NCBI GenBank assembly: GCA_964535215.1
Contig: CAZHST010000026.1
Coordinates: 1 to 42,327 of the forward strand
Source of the DNA: JACQHM01 sp964535215
Lineage (GTDB): Bacteria; Methylomirabilota; Methylomirabilia; Methylomirabilales; JACQHM01
Reading direction: 5' to 3'
Length of the DNA stretch: 42,327 nucleotides
Below the pieces are notes generated by a model. The model worked only from the letters and a program-made list of their open reading frames with translations. It ran no database searches and was not told the origin of the DNA. Of this stretch, positions 23,762-30,820 are shown piece after piece (positions within the stretch are counted from its first letter, which is position 1; each line of letters begins with the position of its first letter). A program made the translations under genes and the position numbers.

Positions 23762-25489
23762 ATGAACCCGGAGCAGGCCCCCAGGTGGGCCGTTGCCCTG
23801 AAGGAGCGGATCGAGGCAGGGGCCACCTCCCTCTTCATTCTCCACTTTAACGTGGGGGACGAGGTCCCGTATCAGGGCCGGTTCATCCCCCTTCCCCTCT
23901 TCTTAAGCCGGTTCCTCGACTCAGGCCGCCCGACCATCTTCTACGACCGCTCCAGAGGCCTGAGCTTCTCTTCCAAGGAGGCCGAGGCCCTCTTCCGGAA
24001 GGTGACAGGCTACCACCCGGAGGTGGAGGAAAAGCAGCGGGCCGCCCTGGCTGCTTTGGGAGAGATCCCCCCTCCCCGGATGCTTCCCTCCCACCCTTCA
24101 AGGGTCCTCCCCCTTTTAGAAGAGATCTTCCGGTCCGGCTGCTTCACGCCGAAAGGGGGCCTCCTTGTCATCCTCGAGTACAGCGAGACCATCGTTCCCT
24201 CCGCTGACCTTTCTGCCATGGGGGAGGAGGACCGGACGAACCTGGTGACGCTCCTCCGCTGGGCGGCTGATCCCTCCCTCCCGGCTTCGAAGATCGTCGT
24301 TGTGCTCCTCGTGGCCAACCTGGCTGAGCTCCATCCCCGGTTAAGACAGCAGGGCTCCCGGGTCGAGGCTGTCGAGATCCCCCTCCCCACCTACGAGGAG
24401 CGCCTGGCGTACATCACCTACCTCTGCCAGGATGGAGGTTTCTCCCTGGCCCTGTCCCCGGAGCAGCTCGCCCATGCCACGGCTGGCCTCTCCCGCCATC
24501 ACCTGAAGGCCCTTTTCAGACAGGCGAAGGCGAGAGGCCTTCCCCTCCGCTTCGACGAGGTGAAGCAGAAGAAGCAGGAGATCCTGAAGCAGGAGCTCTC
24601 CGGGATGATCGAGGTGGTGGAACCCCTCCACGATCTTTCAACCATCGGCGGGCTGGAACCCGTCAAGGCCTTTTTCCGGCAGGTCATCCAGGCCATCCGG
24701 GAGGGGGATCTGAAGCTGGTTCCCCGAGGCATCCTTCTCATGGGGCCGCCGGGGGTCGGGAAGACCGCCCTGGCCGAGGCCTTGGCGAAAGAGTGCGGCT
24801 TCAACTTTGTGAGGATCATCAACCCCAGGGAGAAGTGGGTGGGGCAGTCGGAGCGGAACTACTGGCGGATCCTCCAGACGCTAAAGGCCCTCACCCCGCT
24901 GGTCGTCCTGGAGGATGAGGCGGACCAGAGCGAGCCATCGCGGGACGAGGCAAGTGGCGACTCGGGCGTCAGCAACCGGATCCGGCAGATGCGTTTCGAG
25001 TTCCTGGGGGATCCGGCGATCCAGGGGAAGGTCCTCTGGATCAGGATCTCGAACCGGCCCGACAAACTGGATCTCGCCGAACGGCGCTCGGGACGGGGGA
25101 GCGAGCGGATCCCCCTCCTCCTCCCCGATCGGGAGGAGAAGCGGAAGATCTTCGAGGTCATGCCGCGAAGGCACGGCTTCACGACAACCGTCCAGGATTT
25201 CTCCCGGATCGTTGATCTTTGCGAGGAGCGGTTCCCTGACCAGCTCTCCGGGGCGGATATCGAGGAGATCTCGCTCAGGGCCTACCGATGGGCCCGGGGT
25301 CGGGGGGCAACGGCAGTCGAGGAGGAGGACTACCGCTTCGCCATCGAGGATTTCATCCCATCCTTCAGCCCCGAAGTGCTCCGGCGGCAGGAGCTTCTCG
25401 CCCTCTCCCTCTGCTCCTCCCGCCGGTTCCTGCCCGAGCGCTACAGGCATCTGAAGCCTGAAGAGCTGAGGGACGGCCTCTCCTCATAA
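23762..25489 (+). CDS. AAA+ ATPase with degenerate N-terminal domain, ubiquitin-like locus
   Basis: 575 residues. The C-terminal AAA+ module (about 290-540) has Walker A GPPGVGKT (328-335), pore-loop candidate KWVGQSE (358-364), Walker B VVLEDE (381-386), sensor-1 Asn431 and an arginine-finger region RRSGRGSERIPLLLPDR (441-457), in the style of Cdc48/Ycf46-type unfoldases. The N-terminal 280 residues look like a second NTPase fold without a P-loop: LFILHFNVGDEVPYQG, a Walker-B-like LLVILEYSE (134-142) and a sensor-like VVLLVANLAELHP. No membrane span. ATG 23762 has GGGAGG 8 bases upstream. The next gene starts 3 bases after its stop. In context it may unfold or remodel proteins tagged by the Ubl encoded downstream (inference). 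Confidence 0.88.
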   Translation: MNPEQAPRWAVALKERIEAGATSLFILHFNVGDEVPYQGRFIPLPLFLSRFLDSGRPTIFYDRSRGLSFSSKEAEALFRKVTGYHPEVEEKQRAALAALGEIPPPRMLPSHPSRVLPLLEEIFRSGCFTPKGGLLVILEYSETIVPSADLSAMGEEDRTNLVTLLRWAADPSLPASKIVVVLLVANLAELHPRLRQQGSRVEAVEIPLPTYEERLAYITYLCQDGGFSLALSPEQLAHATAGLSRHHLKALFRQAKARGLPLRFDEVKQKKQEILKQELSGMIEVVEPLHDLSTIGGLEPVKAFFRQVIQAIREGDLKLVPRGILLMGPPGVGKTALAEALAKECGFNFVRIINPREKWVGQSERNYWRILQTLKALTPLVVLEDEADQSEPSRDEASGDSGVSNRIRQMRFEFLGDPAIQGKVLWIRISNRPDKLDLAERRSGRGSERIPLLLPDREEKRKIFEVMPRRHGFTTTVQDFSRIVDLCEERFPDQLSGADIEEISLRAYRWARGRGATAVEEEDYRFAIEDFIPSFSPEVLRRQELLALSLCSSRRFLPERYRHLKPEELRDGLSS

Positions 25490-25492
25490 GCG

Positions 25493-26269
25493 ATGGAGAC
25501 GATCGAGATTCAAGGCGGGGTGGTCCGCCTCTACCGGTCCAGGCAGGGGGGGGGAAGGATCTTAAGCCGCCAGGTGGCCCTCGGGGATTTCCTGAAGGAG
25601 CTCTCCGCTCAAACCGCCGGGCTCCTCCATGAACAGCTCCCCCTCCTCCCCATCGGGGCCCGTTGGCTTCTGATGCGGGGCCCCTCCACCGTCGTCGCCA
25701 TCGAGGAGACCCCCCAGATCCGGCGGGTGAGCTTCAGCGACCGGACCGGTGGTGCCCAGTCCTACCTCCTGGCCTTTCCCTACATTGTCTACCTCCTCTT
25801 CTTTTACCAAGGAGTGTTTGAAGAGATGCGCCTCTACTACCGGAAGGCCCCCCTTAAGTCCCAGGATGACCCCCTCTTCTTACCGAACCTCTGGAACGTC
25901 TCGGCCAGCGAGAGCCCGCTGGTCAAATGCCGGGCCTGTCTCCGAGGGAGACCCCCGTTCGAGGACCTCTCCCTGGCGGGCCAGGCCCAGGAGGCCGTGG
26001 CATTCTTCTGGAACGCCGATTTCGGGTTGGAGGTCGAGGAGAACTGCTTCCAGCGGGCAATGAAGCGGGACCCGCTGATCAGCTCCCTCGAGGCCTGGGA
26101 GGCCGCGACGAAGGCCGATCCTCTCTTCCCCCTCCAGGTGGAGTGGGAGGAGGCCAAGGTCACGTTACGGAAGGCAGGGGAGCACCTCCTGGACTGGAGG
26201 GGGTCCGGGAAACGCCTCGAGGAGGTGTCGGACCTCGCAGACCTGATCTATCGGCTGCCAGAGACGTAA
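25493..26269 (+). CDS. E2-like (PRTRC-B-like) protein of the ubiquitin-like locus
   Basis: 258-residue soluble protein. I base the call on pattern and context. There is a beta-rich N-terminal half, then RWLLMRGPSTVVAIEE, AFPYIVYLLFFYQGVFEEMRL, and a segment LFLPNLWNVS (128-137) followed by LVKCRACL (143-150). That order (PN-W-N, then a Cys about 11-14 residues later) is what I recall for PRTRC system protein B, which belongs to the prokaryotic E2 family D. Cys146 or Cys149 would be the thioester Cys; the CxxC pair could instead bind metal. A helical C-terminal third contains FFWNADFGLE. No SD is visible before ATG 25493; it is translationally coupled to the AAA+ gene. I am sure of the gene, less so of the E2 role. 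Confidence 0.65.
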   Translation: METIEIQGGVVRLYRSRQGGGRILSRQVALGDFLKELSAQTAGLLHEQLPLLPIGARWLLMRGPSTVVAIEETPQIRRVSFSDRTGGAQSYLLAFPYIVYLLFFYQGVFEEMRLYYRKAPLKSQDDPLFLPNLWNVSASESPLVKCRACLRGRPPFEDLSLAGQAQEAVAFFWNADFGLEVEENCFQRAMKRDPLISSLEAWEAATKADPLFPLQVEWEEAKVTLRKAGEHLLDWRGSGKRLEEVSDLADLIYRLPET

Positions 26270-26289
26270 GCGCTCAGCCCAGTGCGAGG

Positions 26290-26352
26290 TTCAAAGGGCA
26301 AGGTTCAAGGTTCAGAACATTAAACTTTGCCCTTTGCACCTTGAACTTTGAA
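26290..26352. repeat. Imperfect palindrome with two alternative hairpins between E2-like and JAMM genes
   Basis: A 21-base arm at 26290-26310 is inverted at 26332-26352 with 17 of 21 positions matching. A nested shorter pairing is also possible: CAAAGGGCAA (26292-26301) with TTGCCCTTTG (26327-26336). The arms are mutually exclusive. It occupies most of the 96-base gap 26270-26365 and reaches to within 13 bases of the JAMM start codon, so it could tune expression of that gene. A neutral dispersed repeat is also possible. Confidence 0.55.
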
Positions 26353-26365
26353 GGTTGCTCCAACG

Positions 26366-27022
26366 ATGTTCCCTATCTATTTAAAGGATGACGAATTCCG
26401 TGACCCGCCGGAACCCATCTACTACCTCGTGACCAGGGATGGGCTCTTCCAGGTGAAGCAGAACGCCTGCTTCCGCTCCTGTACCAGGGTAGAAGGGATC
26501 AACGGGCTTCAAGGGGAGGAGGAAGGGGCTCGTTTGAAGCGTCCCCTGCCCGCTTCCCTGTTGGGCGAGGCGGTAGCGTTCTTCCTAGAGGTCTTTCGGC
26601 GGTACAGGGCTGAGGCGATTGTCCTTATTTACCACGATCGGGAGAAGGATCGCTACGAGCTGAAGATCCCGCGGCAGAAGGTGGCCGGGGGGCACTGCGC
26701 ATATGAGATCGGGCCGACCCCTGAGGGCCTGGTGAGGATCGGGACGATCCACAGTCACGCCTCGGCCGAGGCCTTCCACTCGGAGCTAGACGACCTCGAC
26801 GAGCAGCACGATGACGGCCTCCACATCACCGTCGGGAACCTCGATGGTGCCATCACCCTCTCCTGCTCCCTGGTCGTGGACGGGCGCCGGTTCCCCTTGA
26901 AGCCCGAGGAGGTCTTTGAAGACCTCTCCCGGCTGAAGGAACAAGGCTGGGGAGGGGATTTCCCCTCCATCTCTGCCGATCCCCCCCCGAGAGATTTCGA
27001 AGACAATCCCTCAGGGATCTGA
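26366..27022 (+). CDS. JAMM/MPN+ metalloprotease (PRTRC-A-like), ubiquitin-like locus
   Basis: 218 residues. Zn-dependent isopeptidase fold with the complete JAMM motif His129-x-His131-x7-Ser139-x2-Asp142 (GTIHSHASAEAFHSELDD), preceded by strand AEAIVLIYHD with Glu83 as likely catalytic Glu, and followed by GLHITVGNL. This pattern (HSH, AFxS, DD, LHI) resembles the JAB protein of PRTRC systems. Expected role: processing the Ubl C-terminus or removing Ubl from targets. No signal peptide, so cytoplasmic. ATG 26366 is chosen as the first ATG; the SD is weak (GAAGG 11 bases upstream), consistent with control by the upstream palindrome. The C-terminal 25 residues are Pro/Asp-rich and unconserved-looking. 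Confidence 0.85.
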   Translation: MFPIYLKDDEFRDPPEPIYYLVTRDGLFQVKQNACFRSCTRVEGINGLQGEEEGARLKRPLPASLLGEAVAFFLEVFRRYRAEAIVLIYHDREKDRYELKIPRQKVAGGHCAYEIGPTPEGLVRIGTIHSHASAEAFHSELDDLDEQHDDGLHITVGNLDGAITLSCSLVVDGRRFPLKPEEVFEDLSRLKEQGWGGDFPSISADPPPRDFEDNPSGI

Positions 27023-27023
27023 C

Positions 27024-27043
27024 GGCTGAAAGCGGACGACTCA
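27024..27043. repeat. GGCTGAAAGC intergenic repeat, copy 2
   Basis: GGCTGAAAGCGGACGACTCA directly after the JAMM stop codon. The first ten bases are identical to the copies at 17509 and 30765. The rest of the 27023-27142 gap shows nothing else I can name. Confidence 0.4.
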
Positions 27044-27142
27044 CCCGTCCTCGCCGGACCTCCGGGAAGCCCCTCACGAAGTCCACATCCCCCCCTTGCA
27101 GAGCCAGGGCCTCTCCTTCCCATATCCCCGTTAAAGCCTCCG

Positions 27143-28039
27143 TCAAGAAGAGGGGATAGCACTTCTCACGCCGGTCTCTCCCACGAAGGTCCCCTGGCGA
27201 AGGTCCCGGAGGGCCTGCTCGATCTCCTCCCTTGTGTTCATCACGAACGGACCATACCGCACAATGGGCTCGTACAAGGGTTGACCGGAAACCAGCAAGA
27301 AGCGGACAGGATGGTCGGCCGTGATCACCTTGATGTAGTTGCCGTCACCCCAAACGGCGAGCCGGGGATGCGAGATCCTTGGCCCATCTCCCTGATCATC
27401 GTTCACAAAGCTCGCCTCACCTTCAAACACGTAGGCAAAGGCCGTGTGCCCCCAGGGGATCGGCTGGGTGAACGAGGCATGGGCAGGAACGGAGACATCC
27501 AGATAGAGAGGATCGGCCGCAATACCGGTCACGGGACCCCGCATCCCCTCCACGGTCCCGGCGATCACCCGAATCCTGGCACCGTCTTCCCCTTTGAGTT
27601 CGGGAATTTCCCCTGACCGGATCTCCTGGTACCGCGGTGCGGTCATCTTGAGCTTCGCTGGCAGATTGACCCAGAGCTGGAACCCTGCAATCCCCTCAGG
27701 ACGGACCTCCGGCACCTCCTCGTGCATGATGCCGCGTCCGGCGGTCATCCACTGCACATCCCCCGCCCCGATGCTTCCGGCGTTGCCGAGGGTGTCCCGG
27801 TGATGCACCACTCCCGAGAGCACGTACGTCACGGTTTCGATCCCCCGATGGGGATGCAGGGGAAACCCAGCCTTGTAATCCTCCGGATCGCTGGACGCGA
27901 AATGATCCAGCAACAGGAATGGATCAAGGTAGTCCAGCGTCCGCGTTCCAAGGCTTCTCTTGAGCCTCACCCCCGCCCCTTCAATGACTGGCTGAGGCTC
28001 GATGACCCCCTTAATCCTCCGTAGCTGCAGCTTCATCAT
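27143..28039 (-). CDS. Pirin-family protein (cupin)
   Basis: 298-residue bicupin. The pirin signature PLHPHRGIETVTYVLSG contains His62 and His64; HEE at 106-108 supplies His106 and Glu108, so all four metal ligands of human pirin/YhaK are present. Pirins have been reported as quercetin 2,3-dioxygenases and as redox or transcription cofactors; the substrate here is unknown. Tandem ATGs at 28039 and 28036. It follows the 97-residue gene by 4 bases in a two-gene operon that runs against and interrupts the ubiquitin-like genes. It shows no obvious functional link to them. Confidence 0.93.
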   Translation of the reverse strand: MMKLQLRRIKGVIEPQPVIEGAGVRLKRSLGTRTLDYLDPFLLLDHFASSDPEDYKAGFPLHPHRGIETVTYVLSGVVHHRDTLGNAGSIGAGDVQWMTAGRGIMHEEVPEVRPEGIAGFQLWVNLPAKLKMTAPRYQEIRSGEIPELKGEDGARIRVIAGTVEGMRGPVTGIAADPLYLDVSVPAHASFTQPIPWGHTAFAYVFEGEASFVNDDQGDGPRISHPRLAVWGDGNYIKVITADHPVRFLLVSGQPLYEPIVRYGPFVMNTREEIEQALRDLRQGTFVGETGVRSAIPSS

Positions 28040-28043
28040 GACC

Positions 28044-28337
28044 TTATCCCCCGAGGCACTGACGGGCCACCTGGCCACACGTGGCCCCAGCCCGGATGGT
28101 CAACGATCCGACGTTCAAGAAGGGCAGGGCAAAGCTCGTCGCCTTGTCCGGGCTGTCCGCCTCCAGGACCAGGATGACGGTATGCTCGGGCTCGTAGACC
28201 CAATCGGCGAGGATCTTCACCCCATACTTCTCGGCAGTGGCCTGCGTCACATGGTTGGCCAGCTGGCGGACCATTTCCGGATTCTTCGTGGGACAGGCTT
28301 CAGCCGTGTGGGTGTGCTGGACCAGATAGATCGGCAT
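28044..28337 (-). CDS. Conserved-looking 97-residue protein, alpha-beta-barrel-like
   Basis: I do not recognise a named family with certainty. It begins MPIYLVQHTHTAEACP, then helix NPEMVRQLANHV, strand VKILADWVYEPEHTVILVLEA, helix PDKATSFALPF and ends with two Cys (ATCGQVARQC). The strand-helix-strand order and size fit the dimeric alpha-beta barrel class (DUF3303/YciI-like). ATG 28337 has AAAGGAGGGAGG upstream; earlier in-frame codons are not needed. First gene of an operon with pirin, with its own promoter. Confidence 0.8.
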   Translation of the reverse strand: MPIYLVQHTHTAEACPTKNPEMVRQLANHVTQATAEKYGVKILADWVYEPEHTVILVLEADSPDKATSFALPFLNVGSLTIRAGATCGQVARQCLGG

Positions 28338-28436
28338 CGGGCCTCCCTCCTTTCCTCGCGGCTCTGACAACATGCCCTCTTGCGTATCGGCACGTCACTT
28401 CATCCAGCGACAAAGGGCATCCCCTTCTCTGCTATG

Positions 28437-28465
28437 AGCTTATGGGCGCTTCGGCCTCAGGTCAA
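28437..28465 (-). promoter_or_regulatory. Promoter of the 97-residue gene/pirin operon
   Basis: On the minus strand, -35 TTGACC (28465-28460), 17-base spacer, -10 TAAGCT (28442-28437). It lies about 100 bases before the start at 28337, in the divergent region shared with the E1-like gene. Confidence 0.5.
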
Positions 28466-28527
28466 GAGTTTTCTGGACCGAAGGGCCAGCACAAGCTCAG
28501 GCCCTGGCTAACCCCCTGAGATCGGTC

Positions 28528-28561
28528 TTGTGTTGCCGGCGTCACCCCGCTACACTATAGA
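28528..28561 (+). promoter_or_regulatory. Promoter of the E1-like/Ubl pair, probably leaderless
   Basis: Two overlapping 17-base-spaced options exist: TTGTGT (28528-28533) with TACACT (28551-28556), or TTGCCG (28533-28538) with TATAGA (28556-28561). Either places the transcription start within a few bases of the ATG at 28566. No SD precedes that ATG. Confidence 0.45.
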
Positions 28562-28565
28562 CGTC

Positions 28566-29261
28566 ATGAATCCGGGCTTGGAGATCAAGGTCATCGGCAT
28601 CGGGGGGATTGGCTGTGCCCTGCTTCCCTTTCTGTGCCGCTACCTGACCTCGGAAGGGGAGAGGGCCAGGATCACCCTCGTGGACGGGGATGCTTTCGAA
28701 TCCAGGAACGCCGCCCGCCAGAGCTTTGAACGTCTCGGGAACAAGGCCAAGGTCAAGGCGGAGGAGCTGGCCCGGGAGTTTCCCACCCTCTCCTTCCGGG
28801 CGATCCCTGAGTACGTGACGGGGGAGAACGTGGAGGAGATCATCCGGGAAGGGGAGATCATCTTCCTGGCGGTGGACAACCACAGGACGAGGCTCCTGGT
28901 CGGAAGCCGGGGCGAAGCCCTGCAGGACATCCTCTTGATCTCCGGCGGGAACGATCTGACCTCTGGAAACGTCCAGGTTCACCTCAAGCAGGGGGGGAAG
29001 GATCTGACCCTCCCCCTGACCGCCTTCCACCCCGAGATCCAGGACCCGGAGGATCGTTCGCCGTCGGAGATGTCCTGTGAGGAGTTGCAGCAGGCCTCTG
29101 CTCCCCAACTGCTGTTTATGAACCTGACCGTGGCCTGCTTTATGCTGAACGCCTTCTACGCCTGGCGGATCGGCAGGCTCGACTACGACGAGGTCTATTT
29201 CGACATCGTCGAGGGACGGGCCCAACCGGTCCGACGGCATAGGGAAGGGGGTGACGGATGA
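28566..29261 (+). CDS. ThiF/E1-like Ubl-activating enzyme (PRTRC ThiF-like)
   Basis: 231-residue Rossmann-type adenylyltransferase. Nucleotide loop GIGGIG (11-16), acidic strand end LVDGD (38-42), then the E1 motif ESRNAARQSF with Asn48, Arg51 and Gln52, strand IIFLAVDNHRTR, and ISGGNDLTSGNVQVHL. Candidate thioester Cys171 is in EMSCEEL, followed by QLLFMNLTVACFMLNAF, like the Ser-Cys plus Q-LF-N pattern I recall for the PRTRC ThiF family. The CxxC zinc pairs of ThiF/MoeB are absent. It should adenylate the C-terminus of the Ubl encoded next, whose ATG overlaps its stop (ATGA). Starts at 28566 without an SD. Confidence 0.85.
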   Translation: MNPGLEIKVIGIGGIGCALLPFLCRYLTSEGERARITLVDGDAFESRNAARQSFERLGNKAKVKAEELAREFPTLSFRAIPEYVTGENVEEIIREGEIIFLAVDNHRTRLLVGSRGEALQDILLISGGNDLTSGNVQVHLKQGGKDLTLPLTAFHPEIQDPEDRSPSEMSCEELQQASAPQLLFMNLTVACFMLNAFYAWRIGRLDYDEVYFDIVEGRAQPVRRHREGGDG

Positions 29262-29557
29262 TGGAGGGCGAGCTGAAACAAATCGGACAAATTCCCGCGA
29301 AGACAGAGCTAAAGGGGAAGGTCCGGGTGCTTTATGGCGTCCACGCCCTTGAGGCCCCCCTCGCCGGGAGGAGCGTGGGGGAGGTCCGGGCCGCCCTGCA
29401 ACAGGCCCTGAACATCAGCCCCAGGGCGGTGGCCGTCGTGAACGGCCGGGAGGTGGGGGCCGATTACCGCCTCCAGGGAGGGGAGCAGCTCGAGTTCGTT
29501 CGCCTGGCCGGCGAAAAGGGGGCCTTTCCGTTTGACAACCCGCCCCCTCTGTGTTAG
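29258..29557 (+). CDS. Ubiquitin-like beta-grasp protein (ThiS/MoaD/PRTRC-C-like)
   Basis: 99 residues with the ThiS/MoaD/PRTRC-C pattern: strand KVRVLYGVHALEAPL, helix SVGEVRAALQQAL, strand AVAVVNGREV, GADYRLQGGEQLEFVRLAGEKG. It ends not in Gly-Gly but in AGEKG (84-88) followed by AFPFDNPPPLC (89-99). PRTRC-C proteins as I recall end near GTKG, so Gly88 may be the conjugating residue, exposed after the JAMM enzyme trims 11 residues (inference). It is translationally coupled to the E1-like gene. Alternative start: ATG one codon in. A sulfur-carrier role as in thiamine or molybdopterin synthesis is less likely because no partner genes of those pathways are nearby. Confidence 0.82.
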   Translation: MMEGELKQIGQIPAKTELKGKVRVLYGVHALEAPLAGRSVGEVRAALQQALNISPRAVAVVNGREVGADYRLQGGEQLEFVRLAGEKGAFPFDNPPPLC

Positions 29558-29658
29558 CGTTTTTTCCAGGACCGTTCCCTGTCCTACCCTGTATTTTCAT
29601 TAATGCTCCCGGTGACTCTTTGGCAAATGGACCCTTCACGGTTCACAAGGGAGGAATC

Positions 29659-30756
29659 ATGAAAGGTCGAGCGGCTGTCTTCACCCAGATCGAAAAACCT
29701 CTGGAGATCCGCGAGTTCCCGCTCCCCGAGGTGGAGCCGGATGCTATCCTCGTCAAAGTCGGTCTGGCGAACATCTGCGGTTCTGACCTCCACTTCTGGC
29801 GGGGAAAGGGACCGGGGATCAAGGGAGGGATGCCGATCATCCTCGGGCACGAGATGCTCGGGCGGGTCGAGAAGCTCGGGAAGAACGTCAAGACGGACTA
29901 CCTGGGGCAACCCCTTAAGGAGGGGGATCGGATCATCTCCTCGTATTTTCGACCCTGCGGCCGGTGCTGGAGCTGCTTAAGCGGCGAGGCCGCCTGCCCC
30001 TACCGGATCAAGCACTGGATCGGCATCCCCTGCGATGAACCCCCGTACTTTAACGGGGCCTTCGCCGATTACTATTACGTCCGGCCAGGGCAGTGGGTCT
30101 TCAAGGTCTCCGATGAGCTGCCCGATGAGGTGATCTCCCCGGTGAACTGTGCCACGGCCCAGGTCGTCTACGGCCTCCACAAGGTGGGGATCACGCTGGG
30201 GGATACTGTGGTCATCCAGGGGGCGGGAGGGCTCGGCCTTTACGCGGTGGCCGTGGCCCGGGAGATGGGGGCAGGGCAGATCATCGTGGTGGAGAAGATC
30301 AGGGAGCGGCTGGAGCTGGCCCGAGAGTTCGGGGCCGATGTCATCTTGGATGCCTCCACCACCAAGGTGGAGGAGCGGATTCAGAAGGTCCAGGATCTGA
30401 CCGGGGGGAGAGGGGCCGACGTGGTGGCTGAGTTCGTCGGCTCCCCCCAGGTGATTGATGAGGGGACCCAGATGCTCCGGTTCGGGGGGCGCTACCTCTG
30501 GATCGGCAACATCAACATCGGGTACAAGGCGGAGATTGACCCCGCCCAGTATGTCCGAGGGACGAGAACGATCTTTGGCATCGTGGCCTATCAGGCCTGG
30601 GTCATTCCCCGAACCCTCGACTTCCTCAAGCGGACCTTGAAGAAATACCCCTACACCAAGCTCATCTCCCACAAGTTCCCCCTGGCGGAGGTGAACAAGG
30701 CCATGGAGGTAGCCCTCGAGGGGAAGGCCTACCGGGTCGCCCTCCTGCCAGGTTGA
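29659..30756 (+). CDS. Zn-dependent alcohol dehydrogenase, MDR family
   Basis: 365-residue medium-chain dehydrogenase. Catalytic zinc ligands Cys40 (NICGSD), His64/Glu65 (GHE) and Cys164 (PVNCATAQ); structural zinc Cys100, Cys103, Cys106 and Cys113; cofactor loop GAGGLG (188-193) followed by VVEK, where the Glu favours NAD over NADP. The substrate is unknown (secondary alcohol, polyol or threonine-type). ATG 29659 is chosen because GGGAGGAATC precedes it and the fold starts there; a longer frame upstream is not conserved-looking. It lies 101 bases after the Ubl gene, and could be read through from it. Confidence 0.93.
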   Translation: MKGRAAVFTQIEKPLEIREFPLPEVEPDAILVKVGLANICGSDLHFWRGKGPGIKGGMPIILGHEMLGRVEKLGKNVKTDYLGQPLKEGDRIISSYFRPCGRCWSCLSGEAACPYRIKHWIGIPCDEPPYFNGAFADYYYVRPGQWVFKVSDELPDEVISPVNCATAQVVYGLHKVGITLGDTVVIQGAGGLGLYAVAVAREMGAGQIIVVEKIRERLELAREFGADVILDASTTKVEERIQKVQDLTGGRGADVVAEFVGSPQVIDEGTQMLRFGGRYLWIGNINIGYKAEIDPAQYVRGTRTIFGIVAYQAWVIPRTLDFLKRTLKKYPYTKLISHKFPLAEVNKAMEVALEGKAYRVALLPG

Positions 30757-30764
30757 TTGGTGAA

Positions 30765-30786
30765 GGCTGAAAGCTGATAGCTCTTA
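30765..30786. repeat. GGCTGAAAGC intergenic repeat, copy 3
   Basis: GGCTGAAAGCTGATAGCTCT between the dehydrogenase and the binding-protein gene. It shares its first 13 bases with the copy at 17509. Confidence 0.5.
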
Positions 30787-30820
30787 GGTGATGCCTTATT
30801 CCAGCAGGGAGGAGGAGACA

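Noticed and set aside
29258..29557. Ubl as a plain ThiS or MoaD sulfur carrier
   Set aside because: It lacks the terminal Gly-Gly, is coupled to an E1 without the ThiF/MoeB CxxC zinc pairs, and sits with JAMM and E2-like genes and no thiamine or molybdopterin genes.
29490..29580. Intrinsic terminator after the Ubl gene (T-run at 29561)
   Set aside because: The nearby GGGGGC/GCCCCC pairing is too far from the T-run and has a very large loop.
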